Positions 1 through 7,611 of a stretch of DNA of 18,252 bases are shown here, one piece after another (position 1 is the stretch's first letter; each line of letters opens with the position of its first letter). The translations under genes and the position numbers were made by a program. The notes under the pieces are model-generated. The model was not told where the DNA came from, did no database searches, and worked only from the letters and a program-made list of their open reading frames with translations. This DNA is from Terfezia claveryi (taxonomy: Eukaryota > Ascomycota > Pezizomycetes > Pezizales > Pezizaceae). Location of the stretch: positions 1 to 18,252 of the forward strand of contig WHUX01000584.1 of assembly GCA_015179025.1 (NCBI GenBank), in the 5' to 3' direction.

Positions 1-34
1 GTCAGGGCCATCAGGGGTAACTGCGATCCTTAAG
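1..34 (-). pseudogene. Reverse-transcriptase scrap of an older Ty3/gypsy element (D)
   Basis: These 34 bases align with 4676-4708, which lies in the reverse transcriptase of element B. By eye about 28 of 33 positions match, with one extra base. The matching part of B encodes the stretch around [10 protein letters not shown], after the YLDD active site. The similarity stops exactly where the LTR of element A begins at 35. The simplest reading is that element A inserted into an older minus-strand element whose remainder lies left of the window. The fragment is short, so this rests on one alignment made by eye. Confidence 0.6.
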
Positions 35-127
35 TGTAATGGAGAACATTTGTTTCATTGCTTATATAATTGATTATATACTTTTGTATTTCCTATATTA
101 CTACTATATTATGTAACTAAGCCTCTC

Positions 128-150
128 GGTTGAAGGACTAGCCTTCAACC
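128..150. repeat. Perfect 9-bp inverted repeat in U3 of LTR A
   Basis: GGTTGAAGG (128-136) and CCTTCAACC (142-150) are perfect complements around the 5-base loop ACTAG. A second, 8-bp inverted repeat follows: CCATAGCA (174-181) with TGCTATGG (191-198). Both could be protein-binding dyads or hairpins in the U3 promoter. Their function is unknown. Confidence 0.6.
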
Positions 151-235
151 CCCTCCTATTGCTTTATAAGCGTCCATAGCACACAGAATTTGCTATGGGA
201 AGTTCCATGGCACTTGCCATATGAAGACACCCTCA

Positions 236-335
236 TTATGGCCGCGTGACCTCTGTTTTAGGCATGTGACTCATTACTATGACCACATGACTATCGTTTA
301 AGGTGTGTGACTCATTACTATGGCCATATGACCCC
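236..335 (+). promoter_or_regulatory. 41-bp tandem repeat with two TGACTCAT sites (U3 enhancer-like)
   Basis: Two diverged 41-bp units (236-276 and 277-317) and a partial third lie about 100-180 bp upstream of the TATA box. Each full unit ends with TGACTCAT (267-274 and 308-315), the consensus bound by AP-1/Gcn4-type bZIP factors (established for that motif). Tandem U3 repeats commonly act as LTR enhancers. Regulation by a starvation or stress bZIP factor is an inference. Confidence 0.5.
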
Positions 336-412
336 CTTTTGTACAGCGCACCACCTTCTGGTGTGCTACCCTTTATTGTATTCATTTCCTTAGTCATCAG
401 ATCTCAGAGGAA

Positions 413-446
413 TATAAATAGGCCGCTGGATTCCCTCTGGAATCCA
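413..446 (+). promoter_or_regulatory. TATA box of LTR A with downstream hairpin
   Basis: TATAAATA lies at 413-420. It is followed by a perfect 8-bp inverted repeat, TGGATTCC (427-434) and GGAATCCA (439-446), with a CTCT loop. This is the best core promoter candidate of the LTR. Transcription would start downstream of it and run rightward into gag. Confidence 0.55.
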
Positions 447-609
447 CAGAAAGACAAAAAGCAACAAGCAAGCACACAGAGCAAGCAAGCCTATATTCCG
501 ATCAGATCAAGATTATATAGCTTACATAGCACAAATCATATAACATAGATTATATCAGTTAATTACTGTTCTCTCTGGGAACATCCCACATAGTAATCTC
601 CCTACTCTT

Positions 610-626
610 CTGAGGTCTTACCTCAG
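610..626. terminator. Hairpin near the LTR A 3' end
   Basis: CTGAGGT (610-616) and ACCTCAG (620-626) form a perfect 7-bp stem with a 3-base loop, in the R/U5 part of the LTR. It could assist 3' end formation or be structural in the RNA. No strong polyadenylation signal was identified, so the terminator label is tentative. Confidence 0.2.
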
Positions 627-714
627 TAGAACCGAAATACACAAATGTCCGTGCCTATGGATATTTATTGTATAAACGGTACCGAATGAATACTATCTAG
701 GTCCATTCATTACA

Positions 715-1088
715 TTTTTTTTAACTTACTTACCTAATCTTTACTCTTAAATCCAAGGCCTGATCAACTTTTGGATACCTTTATTACACTCACGCAAGTG
801 TATAAAATTCGACACATAAGTGCACATATAAAATCAATATTATTATTTAACTAGCTAGCCAACAAAATCCAATAAACAAGACATCAGACTCTCAACTACA
901 GTATATCAATAAAAGACTTAGAAGAAAGCTAAGCAGAGCTCTAACGGGCAGTAGTATCCTATATTAAACAATCCCACCCTCGTTCACAATACTTTTCCCA
1001 ATAAGATCGACAACTCATCTTGTACTCCTGGCAAACGCCATTACATCTGTACCTATAAATTCAGTACACCATTGAAAAACCGGCCCCC
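715..1088 (+). other. Non-coding leader of element A
   Basis: This AT-rich stretch between LTR and gag has no convincing coding signal. It starts with a T-run directly after the LTR. I could not assign a tRNA primer-binding site. The gag frame may extend into its last tens of bases, but a start codon cannot be chosen because of decay. Confidence 0.5.
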
Positions 1089-1838
1089 TAGATCCTAGGA
1101 ATAATTGGTCTAAACAACCAAGTATCACAATCCCAAGGCTCAAATCTTGCTACCTCCACTACAGCCATTTCCTCCAGAAAAGAATTACCTCTATCAGAAC
1201 CTTTCTTAGGCCCAGACATCTCTACCAATACCTCTGTGCCCCCAACGTCTACCTCAACACACCAATCAGAAAACATGACACTCTTGCCGAAAGAACTAGA
1301 ACTAGATTCTAGACCAGTAGACGAAGAAAAATTAGCACCATAAGAAATATTAGGATCCTGACATCTAGCTTCACCAGCCACGTAAGCCACCGAGCCAACA
1401 GAACCGTCAGTCGAACCGAGATCATAAGGATCATCAGCCACCACACCATCAGCACAGTAAGGTACCAAAGAAGAAAAGTAATTCGACGATTGTATTGCAT
1501 AACCAGCTGCATTTAGTTGCAGACAGATGACAAAATCAGATATAATGGCATCTGAACTTAATAAGAAGCCTAAGAGCTCGAGACAGTTAACTATGTTTCC
1601 CGAAGATATTAAGAAATTAGTAGAAGAAACTCCCAGAAAGACCAGATTTGTAGTTCCTAATATGGAAGGGGAAATAAATCTGCCCATAGATATAGAATTA
1701 GGAGAACCAGGTGGAGTAGGAACCAAACTATATTTTAGTATGGCTTTACCTCTTGCACCAGAAGAATTTTGGGACAGACATCTTCTAACAATTGAGGAGA
1801 TTTTGATATATACTTGCACAATGGGACATGCCCAACAG
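1089..1838 (+). pseudogene. Element A gag, N-terminal part (decayed, split by element B)
   Basis: From 1527 the frame is open to 1838 (104 codons, lysine- and glutamate-rich), and it ends exactly at the element B insertion. After deletion of B and one AACAG copy it continues in frame at 8108. The joined frame from 1527 would be 287 codons before the next stop. Upstream, the same frame is open from 1092 to 1340. It then meets seven stops (1341, 1359, 1383, 1425, 1458, 1479, 1500), six of them TAA, which fits glutamine CAA codons changed by C-to-T. The coding status of 1089-1526 is less certain than that of 1527-1838. No conserved domain is recognised in this N-terminal part. Confidence 0.55.
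1834..1838. repeat. Target-site duplication of element B, left copy
   Basis: AACAG directly precedes the left LTR of B and is repeated at 8103-8107 directly after the right LTR. A 5-bp duplication is normal for Ty3/gypsy integrases. Confidence 0.92.
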
Positions 1839-2164
1839 TGTAACATGGGCTTTGGGAACAAGGCGACCAAGGGGTACACCGGGGAGAAGGCAGAGGCTAG
1901 GGCAAGACACACGTAGGAACGCTACGTGTGTGACTAGGGGAAGGCTGAGACGGGAGGCAAGGGCAAGAGGCAAGAGAGGCAGAGGGCAAGGGACACGAGA
2001 CACGCGGAAGCAGTTGCCGCGTGTGTCAAGGGAGGCAGCTGGGCTGCAGAGTCAAGGCAAGGAGGTGCACAAGGGAGATACACCAACGTGGAGAGAAGTA
2101 AGGCCCTGTATTGGATATACAAGACATTGAATGGGGATCCAACGAGAGGGCGGAGAGAGCAAGC

Positions 2165-2172
2165 TATATATA
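2165..2172 (-). promoter_or_regulatory. TATA box in left LTR of B
   Basis: TATATATA lies about 160 bp from the U3 start on the minus strand. The equivalent box of the right (5') LTR is at 7938-7945, and that copy would drive B transcription. Confidence 0.5.
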
Positions 2173-2211
2173 CAGGCTTCCTTCTTGGCCAAGGCCACTG
2201 GAAGGAATAAG

Positions 2212-2238
2212 GTTCCCGAGACTCCTTATCTCGGGAAC
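2212..2238. repeat. Perfect 10-bp inverted repeat in U3 of LTR B
   Basis: GTTCCCGAGA and TCTCGGGAAC flank a 7-base loop, about 40 bp upstream of the TATA box in the reading direction of B. The right LTR keeps nine of the ten pairs. It may be a protein-binding dyad. Confidence 0.6.
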
Positions 2239-2329
2239 AGAGATAACAATGATATCAATCAACAATAACGAGAGTCGGACGGAATTCCGTCTGTCTCTCA
2301 AACCCAGCTGGGAAGGGACGGTTGTGACA

Positions 2330-2344
2330 CTATCCCCCCTTTAG
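2330..2344 (-). other. Polypurine tract of element B
   Basis: On the minus strand CTAAAGGGGGGATAG ends directly at the first base (TGTCACA) of the 3' LTR. A purine tract at this spot primes plus-strand DNA synthesis during reverse transcription (established for LTR elements). The position and composition fit exactly. Confidence 0.85.
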
Positions 2345-2512
2345 GCTCGGAGCCCCAGCGACAAAAGCAAAACGAAAAGGCAAGGCAAAAACAAACAAAT
2401 AAAGCAGACGAGTAACCAATAACCCATAACACAACCCCAACGCCGGGAGTACGTACCAACAATAACTACGACAATAACAACCCTAATAACCAATTCCAGG
2501 ACGACAAGGACA
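2345..2512. other. 3' untranslated stretch of element B
   Basis: This 168-bp stretch lies between the pol stop and the polypurine tract. I see no feature in it. Reading frames through it on the minus strand are extensions of other frames of pol. Confidence 0.5.
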
Positions 2513-3076
2513 TCATGGGGCGGGGCGGGGCTTCCGGGGGTAACGCTGGTAGAACAGGGCAACCAAGTCCTGTGCATTTTCCAGATCTTCGGCGGGTTGC
2601 CAGGTCGACTCTTCATCCCCTAACCACTTGACCTTATACTGAACTCGTCCATAGCGTTTCCTTGAATTTAGTACCTCCTCAACCTCCCACTCCTCTTCAC
2701 CTGCGATCACCATTGGAGGAGGTGGGGGGTGCTTTTGCCCGGGAAGGGGATCGTTGGCAGCTGGCTCGATTTCCGTGACATGAATGACCGGGTGGCGCTT
2801 GATATCCTTGGGAACCTCAGCCGATAAGCATGAGTGCCCACAGCTGCTAACACTCGTAGGGCCTAGGAACTTGTGATCCAGCTTGCGAGATGGCCGTTCC
2901 ATTCGGAAGTGCCTGCTGGAGAGCCACACCTTATCTCCTGGCTGATACCTGGGGGCTGGCAACTGTGATCCGTTGGCATACTCCGCTTGCCTAGCTTGAG
3001 CATATACCAGTTCGGCTCTTAAGGTGGAGTGCAACTCAGCAATCTCCGTGGCGAACTCCTTAGCAGGGGTGTTCTC
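2513..3076 (-). pseudogene. Element B pol C-terminus: integrase tail and chromodomain
   Basis: This stretch encodes the integrase C-terminal domain followed by a chromodomain (about 2520-2705). The integrase part includes QPGDKVWLSSRH and the GPY/F-like KLDHKFLGP. In the chromodomain I see EWEVEEVL, YKVKWLG and STWQP, which supply the aromatic cage residues that bind methylated histone tails in this family. Translation of 2810-2870 is scrambled between KFLGP and PKDIKRHPV. Three single-base deletions, which together restore the frame, would explain this. The frame is open upstream to about 3076, but the junction with the integrase core is shifted. Chromodomains at this site direct chromovirus integration to heterochromatin (established for the family). 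Confidence 0.85.
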
Positions 3077-3095
3077 CCTAGTCTTTCCAGGGGTG

Positions 3096-3627
3096 CTAGG
3101 GAGTCCACGAAACGAGGGTGCCAGCCATAATTGGCCAGAACGGGGAGGTTTTTAGAGTCTTCGAGAAATGGTTGTTAGCGGCGAACTTACAGGTTGCCAG
3201 CAGCGAAACCCAGTTGTTTTGCTGGTAATTGACGTATACTCTCAGGTACTGCTCTATGATCGCATTCATTCGCTCGGACTGACCATCTGTTTGGGGTGAT
3301 ACGCCATGGAGAGGTGTACGTTGATTCCCAGAAGCTTGCAGAATACCTTCCAGAAGTCCGAGATGAATTGGGGGCCGCGGTCCGAGACGACTGACCTGGG
3401 GAGACCATGGTAGTGGAATACATGGTTGAGGTAGAGGCCGGCGAGGTCCCGGGCCGAACAGGTATCCTGGCAAGGTATAACATGCCTCATTTTGGTCAAT
3501 CAGTCTACTACCATAAGAATAGCATTAAACCCGAATCCTCCGGCAACCCAGTCACAAAGTCCATGGTTAGGTGTTGCCAAGGTTGGTCTGGGATCTCTAG
3601 GGGCTTCAGGGTCCTTTAAGGAGCATG
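3096..3627 (-). pseudogene. Element B integrase catalytic core (frameshifted)
   Basis: The core is spread over several frames. In reading order it has LTMDFVTGL (first catalytic Asp), then a frameshift near 3525 (a T lost), then a TGA at 3502-3500 where related elements have Arg in VVDRLTKM. Next comes VVSDRGPQF (second Asp), a frameshift near 3293-3296 (a C lost after YHP), and then QTDGQSERMN with the catalytic Glu. Allowing for the lost base, the second Asp and the Glu are 35 residues apart, the D35E spacing of retroviral-type integrases. A further shift near 3134 and at least one more around 3085 lead into the C-terminal domain. As it stands it cannot make an active enzyme. Confidence 0.85.
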
Positions 3628-4128
3628 ACGGATAGGCTTAGTACGCTTGCAAACATGGCAGTTACGTATGTACCGCTCCACCTCCTTCCGTTGGTCAATC
3701 CACGTATATTGCCTAGCTAGCAGCTCTAATGTTTTAGCTACCCCAGGATGACCCGCAGCCAGGGTATCATGGTGCTCCTTGATCAGCTGCATCCGCAGCT
3801 CCCTTTCAGGTATATAGAGCCGATCTAGTTGGTATAGGAGGCTGTCCTGAGTGGTGCACTCGGCTAGGGAAATCTTGGTGTGACGGCGCTGTCCAGACTC
3901 CACTGCGGCGATTATATCCTTAACCAGGTCATCCTCTGCATGTGCCCGTCGTATCCGCAGAAGGAGATCTGCTCCGGGGTTCGCTTCAGCTTTAGCATCA
4001 GCCTCAGCATCAGCATTAGCCTCAGCATCAGCATCAGCATCAGCATCAGCATCAGCATCAGCATCAGCCACAGCAAGGCTATTGGCCGCCAGGTCGAGAT
4101 TTTCAGGTTTCAGTACCACCTGATTCTA
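3616..4128 (-). pseudogene. Element B integrase N-terminal zinc domain with Asp-Ala repeat linker
   Basis: This stretch follows RNase H in the same frame, after stops TAA (4143-4141) and TAG (4128-4126). Element C has Gln at the position of the second stop. The linker begins NQVVLKPENL and then has an Asp/Glu-Ala dipeptide repeat from a hexanucleotide microsatellite. The H2C2 zinc module of the integrase follows, with histidines in EHHDTLAAGHPG and cysteines in NCHVCKRT. A TAA at 3618-3616 stops the frame after RHAP, where element C has Tyr. The core domain continues in the same frame beyond it. Confidence 0.85.
3985..4070. repeat. GCATCA hexanucleotide microsatellite
   Basis: The plus strand shows a run of GCATCA units, some as GCCTCA or GCATTA. 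On the minus strand this encodes an alternating Asp-Ala, Glu-Ala tract in the linker between RNase H and integrase. The period is a multiple of three, so expansion has kept the reading frame. Confidence 0.9.
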
Positions 4129-4140
4129 GTACTTCAGCCT

Positions 4141-4157
4141 TTAATCCCCCCCTTTAG
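4141..4157 (-). other. Second polypurine tract inside element B pol
   Basis: On the minus strand CTAAAGGGGGGGATTAA nearly copies the tract next to the 3' LTR, CTAAAGGGGGGATAG, with one more G. It lies between RNase H and integrase, a position where some retroelements carry a central polypurine tract. It also codes for PKGGD, so chance cannot be excluded. Confidence 0.4.
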
Positions 4158-5710
4158 GGAGATCTCCTGATCTCCTGGTCAGTGCATCCGGCTTACTCCC
4201 AGCCTTTCCCGGCCGATACCTTATCTTGAAGTTAAACTGAGAGAGGAATTCCGACCACCTAGCCTGTCGGCGATTTAGCAATTTAGTGGTTGTGAAGTAC
4301 TCTAGGTTCTTATGGTCAGAGAGGACCTCGATAACCCCCTTTGCCGATTCCAGGTGTGGTCTCCATTCCTCGAATGCTCGCACAATGGCCATTAACTCCT
4401 TATCATAGATTTCATAATTACACTCCGTCAGGGAGTGCTTTTTGGAGAAATAGGCCACTGGGTGGAGGACTCCATCGACATACTGGGACAGGATCCCGGC
4501 GGATACATAGTCGGAGGCGTCCGTTTCCACAATGCACTCGCTATCAGGGTCAAAATGGGCCAGGATTGGGGCTGAGCAGAAGGCTTCCTTGAGGTTCTGG
4601 AAGGCGGATTGGGCTTCTGGATTCCAGTAGAAGGCCCTTTTTGTCAGGTGTGAGCCAGCTTCTACCTTCGTTTTCGTCAAGGCCATCAGGGGTGCCGCGA
4701 TTCTTGAGTATCCCAGGATAAATCGGCGGTAGAAGTTGGCAAATCCTAGGAAGGCCTGTACATCCTTCAAATTGGCTGGGGTTTCCCACTCTTGGATTGC
4801 AGCAACTTTGGCGGGGTCCATCCTAATACCTTCCGTGGTTATGATCAAGCCCAGGTACTTCACCTCTTGGACGAGGAATTCGCATTTTTCAGGCTTAAGG
4901 TACAGCCCAGCCTGCTCCAGCTTCTCCAAGACTTGCCTGACATAGATTTTGTGTTCTGCCAGAGTATCTGAATAGATTAAGATATCGTCGAGGTAAGCCG
5001 TGCAGAACATGTCCAGGAAGTCTCGCAGAGTATCGTTAATAAAGTGTTAGAAAGAGGCCGGGGCATTGGTCAAGCCGAAGGGCATGACGTTGTACTCGAA
5101 GTGGCCGTAACGTGTCCGGAAGGCAGTTTTCCACTCCTCCCCCTCAGCGATCCGTACCAGGTTGTACGCCCCTCTCAAGTCCAATTTGGTGAACTATTTT
5201 GCCTTGGAAAGCCTGGCTAATGTCTCCTGAATTAGTGGTAGGGGGTACCTGTTTTTGACCGTTATCTCGTTTAGGCCCCAGTAATCGACACACAACCGGA
5301 GAGAGATGTCCGATTTCTTCACGAAAAGCACTGGGGCACCCGCTGGTGAGGAGCTATGGCGAATGAAGCTCTTGTTGAGGGTTTCCTCCAAGTATTTCTT
5401 CAAAGCTTCCAGCTCCAACCGGGACATTCCATAGAGGGGCCCATAGGAAGGGTTCTTACCCTCTACCAGCGGAATCATGTGGTCATATGGCCGGTGGGGT
5501 GCAAGTTTTTCTGCGGCCTTTTCCGAGAACAGGTCGATGAATTCGTGGTATTCGTCCGGGACCATGGACTTCCACTCCTCCTTCGACCGGGTCTTATTAA
5601 TCTCCAAATTTACCTCATGTATGGACAGAGCATGAGCCTTCAGCTTGTGCCTCATGGTGAGGTAAGCGAAAGCCTCTGCCCCGATAAAGCTAATGTTGAG
5701 GACTTTGGGG
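4141..5710 (-). pseudogene. Element B reverse transcriptase and RNase H (two internal stops)
   Basis: One frame runs from about 5710 to 4141. It has the pre-RT motif [11 protein letters not shown] and PHRPYDH, then RT motifs [36 protein letters not shown] and the catalytic YLDD (4995-4984). RNase H follows with VETDASDY (Asp), YDKELMAI (Glu) and [11 protein letters not shown] (Asp), ending at [11 protein letters not shown]. Two in-frame stops break RT: TAG at 5196-5194, after SKAK, and TAA at 5049-5047, where element C has Gln. Both parts are otherwise well conserved. The enzyme copies element RNA into DNA in the particle. Entry from the protease frame requires a frameshift near 5703-5712. 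Confidence 0.93.
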
Positions 5711-5776
5711 AACCAGGAGAGCCAGGAGACGCGGGAGGGACAGGGGGCACGGGGGGGACAGGGGGAACAGGGGAAT
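5710..5776. repeat. G-rich microsatellite coding for a Pro-Pro-Val linker
   Basis: The plus strand is a run of GGGACAGG-like and GGAGCCA-like units. On the minus strand it encodes repeated VPP and SPG tripeptides between protease and RT. Element C has no such linker. The frameshift between protease and RT falls at its edge. Confidence 0.8.
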
Positions 5777-6355
5777 TGGCATCGATGTGCGCGGACGGGT
5801 GTGCCACCTGGATCGGGTGCATTATCGGAGGTGGCAAGGCACACAGCCTAGTAACGGTAGCCCTCGGATTCCCGCAGTGCTTTTTGCAATACTGGCTATT
5901 GAACTGCAGGGTATAAGAGCCGAAGCTGACCGATACATTATGCATTCTCAGCCACGGGATTCCGAGTACAATCGGGTATTTGAGCTTTGTTACGAACATT
6001 GGGAGGTTTGCCTCGGAGTGATCCCCGACCAGGGCAGGCATACATGCAATATCGGTGATATCCCCGGAGGAGATGGGTCGACCATCGATAACTTCCAGAA
6101 CGCGGGGGGTTTTGAGCTTGGACGTGGGTATAGCGAATTTACTGACAAAGGCCTGGTTAATGAATGCAATTCCTGAGGCTCCGCAATCTATAAGGGCTGA
6201 CGTGGTAATCGTTCTATCATTGATATTGAGAGAGATATATACAACAAAATGCTTGCTGAACAAGCGAGATTCGTCAACAATAGAAGAAGCGGAATACACA
6301 GAAAATTCAGACAAAGACAAATGGCCTAGGGCAGGTCCCTTGCTAGTGTCAGTGA

Positions 6356-7576
6356 CTAGGCAAGGTACAGGGCTTTTTCCGCCTCGTCAACCTCCTCGAT
6401 CCGGGCTTCCGAGATGGCATGAGCGGCCAGGGAGCAGTTTTTTCGGAGGGGACATGCCGCAATAAAGTGGTCCCCTTTCCCACAGGTAATGCACAACCCA
6501 TTGTTGCGGCAACGTTCCCTCTCTTCTTGTGTCAGGCGGGGCCTTCTTGATGATAAATCCATGGGGGTGGTGCCGCCCGCCAACAGGGATGGGTGGGCTG
6601 GCTTATTGGCTGTAGCTTGCGTCTGAGGGCTAGGGTTCTGGGGTCGAGTTTGTTGTTGGAGGTGCTGGGCTATAACAGGAGGCCAATAGGTACTGGGGGC
6701 GCTGACCTGGACTCTCAACCTAGCCATCTTTTGCTCCATCTTGGATGCCTGATCAATGAATTCATCCAGGGTTTTAACATCTGGAGATTGGAGGAGGGCC
6801 TGTTTGAGCTCAATATTGAGGCCTTCCTCGAACTGTTCCAGCATCACCCGATCGTTCCACTCCACCTCCGCTGCCAACCTTGAGAATTCTGCCACGTATG
6901 TTGAGAGGTCATGGCCCTTCTGTTTTAGTGCTCGGAGAGCGTGAGTTGCTGTACCTACGGGGTCTGGGTCTCCGAAGGCACGGTCGAGGATTGTGAGCAG
7001 AGCAGCAACATCAGGGAGGTTGAAGTGGTCATCGAGCACATAAGGTTGGACCTGGTCCAAAGCTCTGCCCTCCAACAGGCCATATACATAAGCTAATCGG
7101 TGCTGAATGGTAGGGAATTTTGCAGCATCCCCAGTTAGTTTGATTTTGATGGAATTTTTCCAGGCTTTCAGGCCAGTCCTGTCACCATTGAACTTTGGCG
7201 GGGTAGGGAGATCCTGGGTCTTGGGTGCCTGTAGTGCTTGGGGTGCTGGGGCTGCTTGGATTGTGTCCAGGGCTCTATTCAGGCTCTGGATAGTCCTTCT
7301 TTCATTGATCAAGTCATTCTGGGCGGTTGCGAGGTTAGCCTGGCAGGAGAGGAGGTCTTCGGTGAGTATCGTGACCTCGTCATTGGTTCTGGTCTGTTTT
7401 TGTTGGCCTTCATGTATGGCTAATTCCAGTCGTTGGTCTAAGGCATCCGCCGCCAGGTATATATCGATAATAGTCTGACGATAGCTGCCGAAATCGTCCT
7501 GGTTCATGGGAATGGGTAGAGCTTGCCAGGCTCGAAATCTGGCTGCGAGCGCGGGGGTGGTGTCTTGGGCAGCCAT
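6356..7576 (-). CDS. gag: Element B Gag polyprotein (capsid and nucleocapsid)
   Basis: This is an intact frame of 406 residues from the ATG at 7576. The open frame extends further to 7606, but only through a TTG, so the ATG 35 bases inside the LTR boundary is chosen. Residues about 45-105 look like a coiled coil (heptad-like, Gln/Leu/Arg-rich). The retrotransposon Gag core follows PTPPKFNGDRTGLKAW, with the AFGDPDPVGTATHAL and LSTYVAEFSRLA motifs. The nucleocapsid CCHC knuckle is CITCGKGDHFIAAC (residues about 362-375), with GDH where GH is usual. It packages the element RNA. It ends in TAG, with pol in the -1 frame across the stop. It is the only undamaged gene of B. Confidence 0.93.
   Translation of the reverse strand: MAAQDTTPALAARFRAWQALPIPMNQDDFGSYRQTIIDIYLAADALDQRLELAIHEGQQKQTRTNDEVTILTEDLLSCQANLATAQNDLINERRTIQSLNRALDTIQAAPAPQALQAPKTQDLPTPPKFNGDRTGLKAWKNSIKIKLTGDAAKFPTIQHRLAYVYGLLEGRALDQVQPYVLDDHFNLPDVAALLTILDRAFGDPDPVGTATHALRALKQKGHDLSTYVAEFSRLAAEVEWNDRVMLEQFEEGLNIELKQALLQSPDVKTLDEFIDQASKMEQKMARLRVQVSAPSTYWPPVIAQHLQQQTRPQNPSPQTQATANKPAHPSLLAGGTTPMDLSSRRPRLTQEERERCRNNGLCITCGKGDHFIAACPLRKNCSLAAHAISEARIEEVDEAEKALYLA
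6373..6380 (-). promoter_or_regulatory. Candidate -1 frameshift site, gag-pol of B
   Basis: In the minus-strand gag frame the octamer reads G GAA AAA G, five codons before the gag stop. The -1 frame opens only about 9 bases before it, after a TGA, and runs on into protease. Element C has G GCA AAA G at the equivalent place. It is not a textbook X XXY YYZ heptamer, but the A-site AAA can re-pair one base back. Confidence 0.5.
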
Positions 7577-7611
7577 TGGGCGTACCGGTTGATCAGAGTG
7601 ATCCAACGTAG

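Larger units (their letters stand above)
35..714 (+). repeat. 5' LTR of element A
   Basis: The 680-bp segment begins TGTAATG and ends CATTACA, a 7-bp perfect terminal inverted repeat of the TG...CA type. It begins where the element D fragment ends. It contains a TATA box (413-420), upstream tandem repeats and several short hairpins, as expected for U3-R-U5. No second copy is present in the window, so the boundaries rest on the termini and the context. Any open reading frame inside it (for example 303-548) is treated as incidental. Confidence 0.7.
1839..2329 (-). repeat. Left LTR of element B (its 3' LTR)
   Basis: This is a 491-bp copy of the repeat at 7612-8102 with the same length and termini. 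On the minus strand it starts TGTCACA and ends GTTACA. A TATATATA box lies at 2165-2172 (minus orientation). The LTR is rich in dyads: ACACACGTAG/CTACGTGTGT (1907-1916 with 1922-1931), GTTCCCGAGA/TCTCGGGAAC (2212-2221 with 2229-2238) and the 14-bp palindrome GACGGAATTCCGTC (2278-2291). Several of these dyads are damaged in the other LTR. Confidence 0.95.
5652..6380 (-). pseudogene. Element B protease (start of pol, -1 frame)
   Basis: The frame opens at 6380 in -1 relative to gag and has no early ATG, so it depends on gag translation. The aspartic protease motif is LIDCGASG, with the catalytic Asp at 6188-6186. The flap and second hydrophobic motif follow, with EVIDGRPI and YPIVLGIPWL. Cys stands where retroviral proteases have Ser or Thr, as also in element C. 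The end of the frame runs through a Pro-Pro-Val repeat linker and stops at 5652. The RT frame overlaps this end, and a one-base loss in the CCCC/AAA run near 5703-5712 probably separates them. Confidence 0.88.

Noticed and set aside
303..548. 81-codon frame in LTR A
   Set aside because: It lies over the TATA box and promoter repeats of the LTR. No protein family is recognised.
1088..1912. 274-codon open frame on the minus strand
   Set aside because: It runs without change across the border between A and the LTR of B, so it cannot be an old gene. The opposite strand from 1527 carries the gag frame that rejoins across B. Composition is low-complexity, and there is no recognisable domain.
5356..5916. 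186-codon plus-strand frame opposite protease and RT of B
   Set aside because: It is antisense to well-supported pol motifs. Its Gly-Thr-rich part is only the complement of the Pro-Pro-Val repeat.
7577..7611. tRNA primer-binding site of B just inside the 5' LTR
   Set aside because: The sequence after the LTR (CTACGTTGGATCACTC) contains TGG, but I could not match it to a known tRNA 3' end or to a self-primer of useful length, so none is annotated.
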